Positions 51,309-61,187 of a stretch of 64,000 bases of DNA are shown here, one piece after another. The position numbers and the translations under genes were made by a program. The stretch is from Ancylobacter amanitiformis (GTDB taxonomy: Bacteria; Pseudomonadota; Alphaproteobacteria; Rhizobiales; Xanthobacteraceae). How positions within the stretch are numbered: the first letter of the stretch is position 1; each line of letters opens with the position of its first letter. The notes under the pieces were generated by a model. The model was not told the DNA's origin. It did not search any database and saw nothing but the letters and a program-made list of their open reading frames with translations. The stretch lies in assembly GCF_030814815.1 (NCBI RefSeq), contig NZ_JAUSVR010000016.1, forward strand, positions 1 through 64,000. The letters are read 5' to 3'.

Positions 51309-51338
51309 AAAAAGGCGCCGGGGGGAAGCCGGCGCCTT
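51309..51338 (-). terminator. Terminator of the 51390-51635 small-protein gene
   Basis: On the minus strand AAGGCGCCGGC-TTCCCC-CCGGCGCC-TTTTT. It stands between the small secreted protein gene and the ABC gene. Confidence 0.8.
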
Positions 51339-51389
51339 GTCGAATGGGCGGTCCGATCGATCCGCGCGGGATCGCCGGACCCGTCGCCG

Positions 51390-51635
51390 TCACTGCGCCG
51401 GTTTGGCCGCCGAGGGCGCCGTTGCGGCGGTGGTCGGCGCCTTGGTGACGCTGGCGGGCGCGGTTGCCGCGGCGGGCTGGGCGCCCACCGGGGCTTTAGC
51501 CGGGCGCCAGGGCTGCTTGCCTTCCTTCACGGTCTGCCAGAAGGCAGCGCGCTCGTCCTTGCTGCGACCGGAGGCGGACGCCGCCGAGACACCGAAAACC
51601 GCGATCAGCGTCGCGGCAATAACCATGCGGATCAT
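51390..51635 (-). CDS. Small secreted Ala/Pro-rich protein
   Basis: 81 residues: signal peptide (MIRMVIAATLIAVFGVSAASA), a short conserved-looking stretch GRSKDERAAFWQTVKEGKQPW, then an Ala/Thr/Pro-rich tail. No family recognised. ATG 51635 has GGAGAG upstream, and a terminator follows the stop, so this is a real monocistronic unit. Confidence 0.65.
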   Translation of the reverse strand: MIRMVIAATLIAVFGVSAASASGRSKDERAAFWQTVKEGKQPWRPAKAPVGAQPAAATAPASVTKAPTTAATAPSAAKPAQ

Positions 51636-51849
51636 CGTAAACTCTCCTCAAGCGGTGCGGCGCTGGGGGACGCCGCTCCCTGTTTGTGGGAGTTAGCTGG
51701 GAAGGCGGGAGGCCGCTCGCCAGCGACGCCGACGAAAGGCAGCCCTTGCAATAATGCAGGGCTCGCGGGCGGCTCCTGGCATGGCCTTCGCAGAAATGTC
51801 GCACACGAGAGACCGGGCCGGCAGCGGCGCGCCCGGCCCTTTCCATGCG

Positions 51850-52671
51850 TCAGATGAAGCGCTTGCGGATGTTTTGGCTGATCACGTCGAGCACGGAGAC
51901 GGTCACGATCACCAGGATGAGGATGGCCGCGGCCTGCGAATAGAGGAAGCCGCGCATGGTCTCGTTGAACACCATGCCGATGCCGCCGCCGCCGACAATG
52001 CCGAGCACGGTGGCCGAGCGGACATTGGATTCGAAACGGTAGAGCGCATAGGAAATCCACAGCGGCAGCACCTGCGGCAGCACGCCATAGATCACTTCCT
52101 GCAGCCAGCTGCCGCCGGTGCCGCGAATGCCCTCGACGGGCGCGGGATCGATCGCCTCGACCGCCTCGGAGAACAGCTTGGCGACCACGCCCGTGGTGTG
52201 GACGAACAGCGCCAGCACGCCGGCAAACGGGCCGAGGCCCACCGCGGCGATGAAGATCAGCGCGAAGACGAGTTCGTTGATGGCGCGGCAGCAGTCCATC
52301 ATCCGGCGCACCGGGAAGGCCACCCATTTCGGCACGACATTGTCGGCGCAGAGGATGCCGAAGGGAATGCCGACGATCACCGCGAGCAGCGTGCCCCAGA
52401 TGGCGATGGCCAGCGTCTCCAGCATGGCGCTGGAATAGACGTCCCAATCCGTGAAGTCGGGGCGCAGGAAATCGGCGCCCAGCGTCGCCATGTTGCCGGC
52501 ATCGCGCATCAGCTGCGCCGGGTTCATCTCCGCCTCGTGCCACGCGAAGACCAGCACCACGGCGCCAAGGGCGGCAAGGGCGAGACGAGCGAGGCGGGTC
52601 GCGAAGGGGGTCACGGGCGGCGGCGGCATGGTGCTCGTCGCGGCGCGGTGGATGGCGTCGGTTGAGAACAT
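51850..52671 (-). CDS. phnE: Phosphonate ABC transporter permease
   Basis: 273 residues, about six membrane helices. PhnE features: [60 protein letters not shown] and [17 protein letters not shown]. It forms the membrane channel for phosphonate, phosphite or phosphate-ester uptake with PhnC and PhnD. ATG 52671 has GGAG upstream. It is last in the phnC-phnD-phnE order, 167 bp after phnD. Confidence 0.93.
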   Translation of the reverse strand: MFSTDAIHRAATSTMPPPPVTPFATRLARLALAALGAVVLVFAWHEAEMNPAQLMRDAGNMATLGADFLRPDFTDWDVYSSAMLETLAIAIWGTLLAVIVGIPFGILCADNVVPKWVAFPVRRMMDCCRAINELVFALIFIAAVGLGPFAGVLALFVHTTGVVAKLFSEAVEAIDPAPVEGIRGTGGSWLQEVIYGVLPQVLPLWISYALYRFESNVRSATVLGIVGGGGIGMVFNETMRGFLYSQAAAILILVIVTVSVLDVISQNIRKRFI

Positions 52672-52838
52672 GGTCGCTCCGCTGGTCTTCCGGGCCGCCC
52701 GCACGGGGTGCGCAGCGCGGCGGATATCTGTCGAGGATCTGTAGAGACGGATCCGGAGCGGCCTCGCAGCCGCCCCGGGAATAATCCGAGCCTGAAGGAA
52801 GCCCGCGCGGCGCGCAGCCGCACCGGCCTCCCGTGGCC

Positions 52839-53843
52839 TCACATGGCGGGCAGCTTCTTCTGCTGGTCTTCGAGGGCGGCGAGCTTGGCGTCGATCTCCT
52901 TGATCTTCGCGGCCTTCTCGTCAGCCGAGAGCTTGTCGTCGTTCTGCGCCTTGACCTTCGCCTTGAACAGTTCGAGCTGACGGATCGGGATCAGCTGGGC
53001 GTCGGAAGAGGCGAGGAAGGGGCCCCAGCCGTCCGAGGTCTTGGCCAGCACCGCGCGGGCATGCTCGATCTCTTCCGGGGTGCCGTTACGGCCATAGGTC
53101 ATGAAGAACGTGTAGATCTTCGCCTTGAGGTCGGCCGGCAGATCCTTGCGCCACACGATCGGGTCGCCGGCGATCATCGGCGAACGCCACACTTCCTTGA
53201 TCTTGGCCGCTTCCGCCGGGCGGGTCTGCTGCAGACGGGTCATGTTCTCGGTGTTGTTGGTGGCGAAATCCACCTGCTTATTGGCGACCGCGAGCAGGTT
53301 GCCTTCATGATTGCCGGATACCACGCGCTTGTAGCACTTCTGCGGGTCGACATTGTTCAGCGCGAACACGTAATAGCTGGGGACCAGGAAGCCCGAGGTC
53401 GAGTTCGGATCGCCGTTGCCGAAATTATAGCCCTTCGAGCAGTCGAGGATATCCTTGAGGCCATTGATGTCGCTGCGATCGACATTGGTGACGATCAGCG
53501 AATAATAGCCCGAGGAACCGTCCGGCTTGGCGGTCTTCACGAAGACTTCGCCGCCGGCGCGGTCCACCGCTTCCATGGCCGACTTGTTGCCGAACCACGC
53601 CACGTCGACCTTCTTGAAGCGCATGCCTTCGATCACGCCGGCATAGTCGCCGACGAAGAAGGGCTTCACGGGAATGCCGATGGCCTTCTCCATGTCCTTG
53701 AGCAGGGGCTCGAAGCTCTTGGCGAGATTGGCCGAGGACTCGGTGGAGATGAAGCCGAAGTTCAGCTCCTTGATGTCCTCGGCATGCGCCGGGGCGCTCG
53801 CGAGGGCGGCCAGCGCGAGGCCGGCGGCGATCAGGCTTTTCAT
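52839..53843 (-). CDS. phnD: Phosphonate-binding periplasmic protein
   Basis: 334 residues with a signal peptide ([18 protein letters not shown]). The PhnD fold is clear: [50 protein letters not shown] and [21 protein letters not shown] charged C-terminal helix ([20 protein letters not shown]) is longer than usual. It delivers ligand to PhnE. ATG 53843 follows AGGAG; it is 14 bp after phnC. Confidence 0.93.
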   Translation of the reverse strand: MKSLIAAGLALAALASAPAHAEDIKELNFGFISTESSANLAKSFEPLLKDMEKAIGIPVKPFFVGDYAGVIEGMRFKKVDVAWFGNKSAMEAVDRAGGEVFVKTAKPDGSSGYYSLIVTNVDRSDINGLKDILDCSKGYNFGNGDPNSTSGFLVPSYYVFALNNVDPQKCYKRVVSGNHEGNLLAVANKQVDFATNNTENMTRLQQTRPAEAAKIKEVWRSPMIAGDPIVWRKDLPADLKAKIYTFFMTYGRNGTPEEIEHARAVLAKTSDGWGPFLASSDAQLIPIRQLELFKAKVKAQNDDKLSADEKAAKIKEIDAKLAALEDQQKKLPAM

Positions 53844-53857
53844 GAAAATCGCTCCTG

Positions 53858-54700
53858 TCAGGATACGGTCTGGGATTGCGAGATGGCGACCGGCGGCGCC
53901 GGCACCACGAACTGGCTCGGCAGGATCAGCTCCTCGGCGCTGGCGCCGTAGAGCTCGGTCAGGAAAGCGGCGTTGATCTGCGAGGCCGGGCCGTCGAACA
54001 CCACGCGCCCGGCATTCATCGCCACCACGCGGTCGAAATAGGCGGTGGCGTAATCGACCTGGTGCAGCGAGACGCACAGCGCGATGCCGTGGTCGCGGCT
54101 CATCGTCACCAGCGTATCCATCACCCGCTTGGCGGATTTCGGGTCCAGCGAGGCAATCGGCTCGTCGGCGAGCACCAGACGCGCGCCCTGCACCAGCGCA
54201 CGGGCAATGGCCACGCGCTGCTGCTGCCCGCCGGAGAGTTCGCGGGCGCGCTTGGCGGCATGCTGGGCGATGCCGACCTCGGCGAGCGCGGCATAGGCGG
54301 TGCGGCGCTCGTCCTCGTTGAACAGGCCGAACGTGCCGCGCAGCGCGTTCATCCGCCCCAGCGCGCCAACCAGCACATTGGTCATGACAGAGAGGCGGCC
54401 GGAAAGCGCGAATTGCTGGAATACGAGGCCGATATTGCGCCGCGCGGCGCGCACATCGGCGGCGAGGCGTCCGCCTTCCTGCACCTTGATGCCGAATGCG
54501 TGCACGGCCCCGGTGCCGGCGCCCTGCGCATCCGCCAGTATCAGGCCGGAGGCGAGGCGGATGAGGGTGGATTTGCCCGAACCCGAGGCCCCGATCAGCG
54601 CCACCCGCTCCCCCTCCCGGATGGTCAGGGACACATTCTCGACGGCACGCATGGCGCCGTAGGTCTTGCTGACGCGGTCGAGTTGCAGCGCTGCCGCCAT
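53858..54700 (-). CDS. phnC: Phosphonate ABC transporter ATP-binding protein
   Basis: 280 residues. Walker A GASGSGKST (37-45), Q-loop FQQFAL, signature ELSGGQQQRVAIARAL, Walker B VLADEPIASLDP, and H-loop CVSLHQVDYA. IGLVFQQFALSGRLSVMTNV and the DYA...YFDRVVAMNAGRVVFDG tail are PhnC-like. First gene of the phnCDE operon; no C-P lyase genes follow. ATG 54700 has AGGGAAA upstream; the frame is open to 54826. Confidence 0.92.
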   Translation of the reverse strand: MAAALQLDRVSKTYGAMRAVENVSLTIREGERVALIGASGSGKSTLIRLASGLILADAQGAGTGAVHAFGIKVQEGGRLAADVRAARRNIGLVFQQFALSGRLSVMTNVLVGALGRMNALRGTFGLFNEDERRTAYAALAEVGIAQHAAKRARELSGGQQQRVAIARALVQGARLVLADEPIASLDPKSAKRVMDTLVTMSRDHGIALCVSLHQVDYATAYFDRVVAMNAGRVVFDGPASQINAAFLTELYGASAEELILPSQFVVPAPPVAISQSQTVS

Positions 54701-55082
54701 GGGTTTCCCTGCCGGGCCGTTGAAGACAGGCTTGGGGGTATCGGGGCGGGGTGACGCGTGGATGAAGGTTGCATTACGTTTCGATGACGCCCGCAAACGC
54801 GCCCGGCCCTTCGCTTCCGCCTGCAAGCGATAGATCGGACAGGTTTTTCACCCGCCGACCCGGTGTTCGCCCCGAGCGGTGGATGACCGCCCGGCGCCGC
54901 TCCCGGCGGCCGCATATTCCCTTACGTAATATACATGAAGCCGGCTTTTCTCCGGCCCGGCGAACCTGTGTTGATGTGCCTGCGTTGACTTGACCGCGCC
55001 CGCGCTCACAGATGAGTGAACGGGCGATCATCGGCAGTGCCGGCCGGTATCGCGCCCCACGGCCACGTCACGAGGAGAGCCC
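54701..55082. other. 382 bp divergent spacer upstream of phnC
   Basis: It presumably holds the phn promoter. On the minus strand around 54793-54774 GTCATCGAAACGTAATG weakly resembles a PhoB box (CTGTCAT-type direct repeat), which would fit phosphate control, but the match is poor. TTACGTAATATACATG near 54921 is an AT-rich island. No ORF is supported. Confidence 0.35.
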
Positions 55083-55544
55083 ATGTATTACGCGATCGTC
55101 CTGCTCACCATGGTGGTTCTGCCCATTGCCAGCATCGCCGCCGAATTATCGACCACGACCGGCATTGCGAGCTTCGTGCTGGTGTCGATCAAATGGTTCG
55201 CCTTCTGGGCGGTGGGCGTGCGGCTGCTGCTGGCGGGACTGTCGCAGATCCTGCGGCCAGCCTTCACCGTGAAGGGAATACTGGGCATCGACGAACCGCG
55301 CGCCCATGTGCTCGCGCAGGAACTCGGCTTCGCCAACACCGCCATCGGCCTCGCCGGCCTGTTCTCGATGATGTTCGCCGGCTGGGTGGCGCCGATCGCT
55401 TTCACCGGCGGCATATTCCTCGGCCTCGCCGGCCTCAACCATCTGCGCCGGCCCGGCCGCAACCTGCGCGAGACCGTGGCCATGGTCACGGACCTCTGGG
55501 CCGCGTTCGTGCTGCTGCTCACCTTCGTGCTGAGCCTGTTCTAG
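55083..55544 (+). CDS. DUF6790 family integral membrane protein
   Basis: 153 residues with four predicted membrane helices (YAIVLLTMVVLPIASIA, FAFWAVGVRLLLAGL, AIGLAGLFSMMFAGW, DLWAAFVLLLTFVLSLF) and the conserved loop GIDEPRAHVLAQELGFANTA. DUF6790 has no known role. ATG 55083 follows GAGGAG. Confidence 0.75.
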   Translation: MYYAIVLLTMVVLPIASIAAELSTTTGIASFVLVSIKWFAFWAVGVRLLLAGLSQILRPAFTVKGILGIDEPRAHVLAQELGFANTAIGLAGLFSMMFAGWVAPIAFTGGIFLGLAGLNHLRRPGRNLRETVAMVTDLWAAFVLLLTFVLSLF

Positions 55545-55634
55545 GCCAGGACGCGCGTTTTCTGCGAAAGCCCTTGAAGAATGAATTCAACTTAAAGTAG
55601 CATTCGGCGTTCTTTGCACCGGAGATGCACGCCA

Positions 55635-55865
55635 ATGCCCTTCGCCAAGCTGACACGCCCCGACGGATCGCCTGTCTATGTCCGTGTGGAGGATGTCATT
55701 TCCTTCGCCCCTGCCGTGCCGACCGCCAGTCCGCCGGGTTCGGCCACGCGCCTTCTGCTGCGCACCGGCACGCCGCAGGACGTGGCCGAGACGGTCGACA
55801 AGGTGCTGCTTGTGCTGCAGGCCGTGGCCCCGGCCGCTGCGCCGGCCCCGGCCCCCGCGCCGTAA
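55635..55865 (+). CDS. Small FlbD-like hypothetical protein
   Basis: 76 residues: MPFAKLTRPDGSPVYVRVED, VISFAPAV, a variable loop, and GTPQDVAETVDKVLLVLQ, then an Ala/Pro tail. The layout is like FlbD-type small beta proteins, but no flagellar genes are near and the link is weak. ATG 55635 lies after GGAGATG. Confidence 0.5.
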   Translation: MPFAKLTRPDGSPVYVRVEDVISFAPAVPTASPPGSATRLLLRTGTPQDVAETVDKVLLVLQAVAPAAAPAPAPAP

Positions 55866-55878
55866 CGACCGCGGCTCC

Positions 55879-56901
55879 TCAGCGCGCCCGGAAGCCGACA
55901 TAGCCGCCGTCCGCGTCGAACAGCACGTCATAGCCGTTCAGCAGGTGGAAGCCGGTATTGACGAAGGCCCGGTCGGGGGCGACGCGCAGGTGGATGGCGC
56001 CCGGCGTCAGCGGGCCGCCGTCGCCCACCGTGAAGCTGTAGAGCGGGAAGGCCGCCTCCCCCGTGCCGACCGAGACCGCCATCTGCGTGCCGGCGGGCAG
56101 CGTGCCGGCGGCCCCCTGCGCCTGCTCCGCCGGCAGGGTCGTGTACATCACCCCGACGCCGGTATCGACCAGCACCGAGCCGCAGGCCGGCGGGCTCGCG
56201 CCGTTGAGGGCGATGCAGGCCGGAACGGGCTGCCAGTCCGAGCCGTCCGGCTTGCGGGCGAGCTTGAGATAGCGGAACGGACCTTGCGTGTTCGCGCGCG
56301 TCAGGCCGACATGCACACCTTCGCGCGTGAGGATGTAGCCCTGCCGGCGCGGGCCGTCGCCACCGGCGATGTGCAGCAGCGGGTTCTTGTCCGGCGTGCT
56401 CTGGCTCTGCAGGTCCGCCTCGCGGGCAAAGCCGACACCCACCATGGCGATGTGGCGCGGGCTCGGATCGGGCGTGCAATCGCGCGCATGGTCGAGGCAC
56501 TGCACGTCCGTCACCGCCAGCACCGGCAGCGGCTCGGTCGTCACGCTTGCCCCCTCGCGCCCCACCAGCGCCACCGGCGTCACCACCCACTGACCGACCA
56601 TGACACGGCCGGAGCTGGAATAGGTGAGCTTGCCGGGCCCCTGCGACGGCAATTGGTCGAAGCCGGGTATGTAGGCCGCCGCCACCACGATGCCGGTGGA
56701 GCCGGAATCAAGATCGGCGCTCAGCGGCTCCGCTCCGCCGAAGGACAGGCCGATGCGCGGCACGCGGGCGAGCACGCCCGGCCCGGCATCGAGATAGCGC
56801 AGGAACAGCCCCTCGCGGTAGCGCGCGTAATCGGGCGCTTCCTGCGCGACCGCCGCCGAACTGGCCGAGACCAGAAGCGCCGCCAGCAGCCCCTTCCGCA
56901 T
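55879..56901 (-). CDS. Secreted pepsin-like (A1 family) aspartic protease homologue
   Basis: 340 residues with a signal peptide (LLAALLVSASSAAVA). Two aspartic-protease halves are visible. First: ADLDSGSTGIVV with Asp65-Ser-Gly and a flap-like segment KLTYSSSGRVMVGQW with Tyr94. Second: VLVDTGVGVMYTTLP with Asp246-Thr-Gly. The C-terminus, GFHLLNGYDVLFDADGGYVGF, matches the end of pepsin (FL..YYVVFD....VGF). Size equals mature pepsin (about 326). Cys135/Cys142 and Cys229/Cys240 could form disulfides. Such proteins are rare in bacteria. Cleavage activity is inferred; the second motif lacks the usual Ser/Thr after DTG. Confidence 0.65.
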   Translation of the reverse strand: MRKGLLAALLVSASSAAVAQEAPDYARYREGLFLRYLDAGPGVLARVPRIGLSFGGAEPLSADLDSGSTGIVVAAAYIPGFDQLPSQGPGKLTYSSSGRVMVGQWVVTPVALVGREGASVTTEPLPVLAVTDVQCLDHARDCTPDPSPRHIAMVGVGFAREADLQSQSTPDKNPLLHIAGGDGPRRQGYILTREGVHVGLTRANTQGPFRYLKLARKPDGSDWQPVPACIALNGASPPACGSVLVDTGVGVMYTTLPAEQAQGAAGTLPAGTQMAVSVGTGEAAFPLYSFTVGDGGPLTPGAIHLRVAPDRAFVNTGFHLLNGYDVLFDADGGYVGFRAR

Positions 56902-56908
56902 CGCTCTC

Positions 56909-58570
56909 TCACATGTTCGGATAGTTCGGCCCGCCGCCGCCCTCGGGGGCGACCCAGGTGATGTTCTGGTTCGGATCCTTGATATCGCAGGTCTTGCAGT
57001 GCACGCAGTTCTGCGCGTTGATCACGAAGACCTCGTCGCCGTCCTTCTCGACCCACTCATAGACCCCGGCCGGGCAATAGCGGTTGGACGGGCCGGCATA
57101 GACGTCATGCTCGGACGCCTTCTGCAGGGCGAGGTTGGCCACCCGCAAATGGACCGGCTGGTCTTCCTCGTGATTGGTGTTGGACAGGAACACCGAGGAG
57201 AGCCGATCGAAGGACACCACGCCGTCGGGCTTGGGATAGTCGATCTTCTTCGACTGCGCGGCCGGTTTCAGCGAGGCGGAATCGGGCTTGCCGTGCCCCA
57301 GCGTGCCGAAGGGCGAGAAGCCGAGCAGCGTGTTCGCCCACATGTCCAGCCCGCCGAGGCCGATGCCGAGATAGGTGCCGAGCTTCGACCAGAGCGGCTT
57401 GACGTTGCGCACCGCGTGGAGATCGCGGCCGATCGCGGAGCCGCGCCACTTGGCCTCATACCCCTCCAGCACATCGTGCTGGCGCCCGGCCGCCAGCGCG
57501 GGGGCCAGTTCCTCGGCCGCCAGCATGCCGGAGAGCACCGCATTGTGGCTGCCCTTGATGCGCGGCACGTTGACGAAGCCGGCGGCGCAGCCGAGCAGCG
57601 CCCCGCCGGGAAAGACCAGCCTGGGCACCGACTGGTAGCCGCCCTCGGTGATGGCGCGCGCGCCATAGGCGATGCGCTTGCCGCCCTCCAGCGTCTCGCG
57701 CACCATCGGGTGCGTCTTGAAGCGCTGGAACTCCTCGAAGGGCGCGAGATAGGGGTTCGCGTAGTTCAGGTGGACCACGAAGCCCACCATCACCTGGTTG
57801 TCTTCCATGTGGTAGAGGAACGAGCCGCCGCCGGTCTTCGAATCCAGCGGCCAGCCGAAGGAATGCTGCACCAGCCCCGGGCGGTGCTGCGCGTCCGGCA
57901 CGGTCCACAATTCCTTGAGCCCGAGGCCGAATTTCTGCGGCTCGCGCCCCTCGCTCAGGCCGAAGCGGGCGATCAGCTCCTTGGAAAGCTGGCCGCGCGC
58001 GCCCTCGGCGAACAGCGTGTATTTCGCGCGCAGTTCCATGCCGCGGGTGTAGCGGTCGGTCATCTCGCCATTGCGCCCGATGCCCATGTCGCCGGTGGCG
58101 ATGCCGACCACCGCGCCAGCTTCGTCGAACAGCACCTCATTGGCGGCAAAGCCGGGGTAGATCTCCACGCCCAGCGCCTCGGCCCGGGTCGCCAGCCAGC
58201 GGGCGACATTGCCGAGGGAGCCGATGTAATTGCCGTGATTGTTCATCAGGGGCGGCATGAAGACATTGGGCAGGCGCACCCCGCCGGCGGGACCGAGCAG
58301 GTAGAAGCGGTCATCCGTGACCAGGGTCTTGAGCGGGGCGTCGGCATCCTCGCGCCAGTCCGGCAGCAGCCGATCGAGGCCGATGGGGTCGATCACCGCG
58401 CCGGACAGGATATGCGCGCCGACCTCCGAGCCCTTTTCCACCACGACGACCGACAGGTTCTCGTCCAGCTGCTTCAGCCGGATCGCCGCGCTGAGCCCCG
58501 AGGGACCCGCCCCGACGATCACCACGTCGAATTCCATGGCCTCGCGATCGGGCAACTCGTTCGCGTTCAT
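56909..58570 (-). CDS. Electron transfer flavoprotein-ubiquinone oxidoreductase
   Basis: 553 residues. N-terminal FAD Rossmann motif VVIVGAGPSGLSAAIRL, central ETF-QO quinone-binding region (GLKELWTVPDAQHRPGLVQH, FVHLNYANPYLAPFEEFQRF), and a C-terminal [4Fe-4S] domain with cysteines in YCPAGVYEW and NCVHCKTCDIKDPNQNITWV. It passes electrons from fatty-acid and amino-acid dehydrogenases via ETF to ubiquinone. ATG 58570. It is 7 bp upstream of the pepsin-like gene on the same strand, so the two may be co-transcribed. Confidence 0.95.
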   Translation of the reverse strand: MNANELPDREAMEFDVVIVGAGPSGLSAAIRLKQLDENLSVVVVEKGSEVGAHILSGAVIDPIGLDRLLPDWREDADAPLKTLVTDDRFYLLGPAGGVRLPNVFMPPLMNNHGNYIGSLGNVARWLATRAEALGVEIYPGFAANEVLFDEAGAVVGIATGDMGIGRNGEMTDRYTRGMELRAKYTLFAEGARGQLSKELIARFGLSEGREPQKFGLGLKELWTVPDAQHRPGLVQHSFGWPLDSKTGGGSFLYHMEDNQVMVGFVVHLNYANPYLAPFEEFQRFKTHPMVRETLEGGKRIAYGARAITEGGYQSVPRLVFPGGALLGCAAGFVNVPRIKGSHNAVLSGMLAAEELAPALAAGRQHDVLEGYEAKWRGSAIGRDLHAVRNVKPLWSKLGTYLGIGLGGLDMWANTLLGFSPFGTLGHGKPDSASLKPAAQSKKIDYPKPDGVVSFDRLSSVFLSNTNHEEDQPVHLRVANLALQKASEHDVYAGPSNRYCPAGVYEWVEKDGDEVFVINAQNCVHCKTCDIKDPNQNITWVAPEGGGGPNYPNM

Positions 58571-58693
58571 GCTAACCCCTCCGGCACTGCGACGTGCTTA
58601 TTGGATCATTTCCACGCTTGTTCCACGGCCCGCCGAACCTGACAACCGTCTCCGCGCCGGATAGGATCATCATTCCGACGGAAAGAAGGCCCG

Positions 58694-59626
58694 ATGCCGC
58701 CGACACTTAGCGATCGCGATCTCATCGCCGAGCTGCTCGCCTTCCATGTGGAGGCGGGGGTCGATATCGCGCTGGGCGAAGAACCCGTGGATCGCTTCGC
58801 CGAAAGCGCGTCCGAGCGGGCCACGGCGCGGCGGCGCGGCCCCATGGCCGCAGACGATTCGGCCCCCGCCGCCGCGGCGCCCCGCGCCTCCGCGCCGGAT
58901 GCACGCCCCGCCACCGCCCCAGCCTCCGCGCGCCCGGCCACCGCGCGTCCCGCCACCGCACGTGCGGCCCCGGCTGCCGTACCGCCCGCCGCCCCTCCCC
59001 CGCCCGACCAGGCCGCGCTGGAGGCGCGCGAGGCCGCGGCACATGCGCCCACGCTGGAAGCGTTGCGCCACTTGCTGGAGCGCTTCGAAGGCTGCCCGCT
59101 GAAGCATACCGCGACCCGCCTCGTCTTCGCCGATGGCAATCCCAAGGCCCGGCTCATGCTGGTGGGCGAGGCGCCGGGGCGCGAGGAGGATATCGAGGGC
59201 AAGCCCTTTGTCGGCCGCTCGGGCAAGCTGCTCGACCGCATGCTCGCCGCCATCGGCATTGACCGCGAGAGCGCCTACATCGCCAATGTCGTGCCCTGGC
59301 GCCCGCCGGGAAACCGCACGCCGACGCCGCAGGAAACCGCCATCTGCCTGCCCTTCATCCGCCGGCAGATCGAGCTTGCCGATCCCGATGTGCTGGTGTG
59401 CCTCGGCGGGCCCTCGGCGCAGACCCTGCTCGGCATCCGCGAGGGCATCACCAAGGCGCGCGGGCGCTGGATGGAGTATGACACCGGCACGCGCACCATT
59501 CCGGCCATGGCCACCTTCCATCCCGCCTACCTGCTGCGCACGCCGCTCGGCAAGCGCATGGCGTGGCGGGACCTGCTGGCGATCGAGAGCCGGCTCACGC
59601 AGCCGACGGCGCGAAGCTCCGGCTAA
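58694..59626 (+). CDS. Family 4-type uracil-DNA glycosylase
   Basis: 310 residues. The catalytic core starts near residue 115 with [19 protein letters not shown]. Motif 1 [20 protein letters not shown] and motif 2 HPAYLLRTP are present, plus [20 protein letters not shown] and VCLGGPSAQ. Cysteines for the 4Fe-4S cluster are seen in EGCPLK, AICLPF and VCLGG; the first CxxC pair appears as a single Cys, as in many alphaproteobacterial members. An N-terminal Ala/Pro-rich linker (45-110) follows a short helical domain. It removes uracil from DNA. Confidence 0.9.
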   Translation: MPPTLSDRDLIAELLAFHVEAGVDIALGEEPVDRFAESASERATARRRGPMAADDSAPAAAAPRASAPDARPATAPASARPATARPATARAAPAAVPPAAPPPPDQAALEAREAAAHAPTLEALRHLLERFEGCPLKHTATRLVFADGNPKARLMLVGEAPGREEDIEGKPFVGRSGKLLDRMLAAIGIDRESAYIANVVPWRPPGNRTPTPQETAICLPFIRRQIELADPDVLVCLGGPSAQTLLGIREGITKARGRWMEYDTGTRTIPAMATFHPAYLLRTPLGKRMAWRDLLAIESRLTQPTARSSG

Positions 59627-59771
59627 AGTCGCGGGCCGATCCGTCCCCCGCTCCGTCGAGAGCCGGGGAGACTTCAGCCTGTCATCATTTGAGACGTTCC
59701 ATCCTGGAGGATCTCGGGCATACTCGGGTGCCCGTCACCTATCGTCAGCGGTGATGAGATGGGGGAGCCTG

Positions 59772-61184
59772 ATGGAATTCGATCCTGAAATCCTGGCGCG
59801 AATCCAGTTCGCGTTCACCATCTCCTTTCACGTCATCTTTCCCGGGTTCACCATCGGTCTGGCCGCCTATATCGCCACACTGGAAGTGCTGTGGCTCGCC
59901 ACGGGGCACGAGCGCTACCACCGCATCGCGCGGTTCTTCACCAAGATCTTCGCCGTGTCCTTCGGCATGGGCGTGGTGTCGGGCATCGTGCTCTCCTACC
60001 AGTTCGGCACCAACTGGAGCCCCTTCGCGCGCCTCGCCGGCAATGTGATCGGCCCGCTGATCGGCTACGAGGTGCTGACCGCCTTCTTCCTGGAGGCGAC
60101 CTTCCTCGGCATCATGCTGTTCGGCTGGAACCGGGTGCCGCGCGGGCTGCACGTCTTCGCCTGCGTGATGGTGGCGGCGGGCACCTCGCTCTCGGCCTTC
60201 TGGATCCTCTCCGCCAATAGCTGGATGCAGACCCCGGCCGGCTACCAGATGATCGACGGCGTGGCGCACCCGGTGGACTGGCTCTCCATCATCTTCAACC
60301 CGAGCTTCCCCTTCCGTTTCGCGCATATGGTGACGGCCTGCTACCTCACCACCGCCTTCGTCGTGCTGGCGGTGGGCGCGCGCTATGTCTATGCCGGCCG
60401 CTATCATGAGGATGCGCGCACCATGATGCGCATGGCGATCGGGCTCATCGCCATCCTCGCGCCGGTGCAGGCCTTCATCGGCGACGCGCACGGCCAGAAC
60501 ACGCTGAAATACCAGCCGGAGAAGATCGCCGCGATCGAGGCGCACTGGGGCGAGACGGATGGCGTGACCGGCGGCGTGCCGCTGGTGCTGTTCGCCTGGC
60601 CGAACGAGACCACCGAGAGCAACGACTACCAGATCGCCATTCCCCATCTGGGCAGCCTCATCCTCACCCATAGCTGGGACGGCACGTTCAAGGGGCTGAA
60701 GGAATTCGCCCCGCAGGACCGCCCGCCGGTCGCCATTCCCTTCTTCGCCTTCCGAATCATGGTCGGCCTCGGGGTGCTGATGATCGCGATCGGCTGGCTC
60801 GGTGCCTATCTTCTGTGGCGCCGGCGCGTGTTCGAAACCGACTGGTATGTGCGCCCGCTGCAATATGTCTGGCCGATCGGCTTCGTCACCATCCTGTCGG
60901 GCTGGTTCGTCACCGAGGTCGGCCGGCAGCCCTGGGTGGTCTACAACGTGCTGCGCACGGCGGATGCCGTCTCGCCCGTCGCCGGCTGGGCGATGGCGAC
61001 CACGCTGGCGCTGTTCGTGCTGGTCTACGCCATCGTGTTCTCCGGCGGCGTCTACTACATCAACCGGTTGATCAACAAAGGCCCCGAGGGCCCGGCCGTG
61101 GAACCGCCCACGGGCGTGCCGAACCGTCCGCTCGCCTCCGCGCACGAGGCGACCCGCGCCGCCATCAACGCTCCGGGGGAGTGA
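59772..61184 (+). CDS. cydA: Cytochrome bd-type quinol oxidase subunit I
   Basis: 470 residues, nine membrane helices. Heme b595 ligand His20 (FTISFHVIFPG), heme b558 His in FRFAHMVTACYL, quinol-loop start DAHGQNTLKYQPEKIAAIEA, and GWFVTEVGRQPWVVYNVLRT. The short Q-loop is of the CIO (CydA-S) type. It reduces oxygen without proton pumping. ATG 59772 has GGGGGAG upstream; the frame upstream belongs to antisense-free spacer. Followed after 3 bp by cydB. Confidence 0.95.
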   Translation: MEFDPEILARIQFAFTISFHVIFPGFTIGLAAYIATLEVLWLATGHERYHRIARFFTKIFAVSFGMGVVSGIVLSYQFGTNWSPFARLAGNVIGPLIGYEVLTAFFLEATFLGIMLFGWNRVPRGLHVFACVMVAAGTSLSAFWILSANSWMQTPAGYQMIDGVAHPVDWLSIIFNPSFPFRFAHMVTACYLTTAFVVLAVGARYVYAGRYHEDARTMMRMAIGLIAILAPVQAFIGDAHGQNTLKYQPEKIAAIEAHWGETDGVTGGVPLVLFAWPNETTESNDYQIAIPHLGSLILTHSWDGTFKGLKEFAPQDRPPVAIPFFAFRIMVGLGVLMIAIGWLGAYLLWRRRVFETDWYVRPLQYVWPIGFVTILSGWFVTEVGRQPWVVYNVLRTADAVSPVAGWAMATTLALFVLVYAIVFSGGVYYINRLINKGPEGPAVEPPTGVPNRPLASAHEATRAAINAPGE

Positions 61185-61187
61185 GAC

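Noticed and set aside
56999-58642. 547-codon plus-strand open frame
   Set aside because: Antisense of the ETF-QO gene, which has complete FAD and iron-sulfur motifs.
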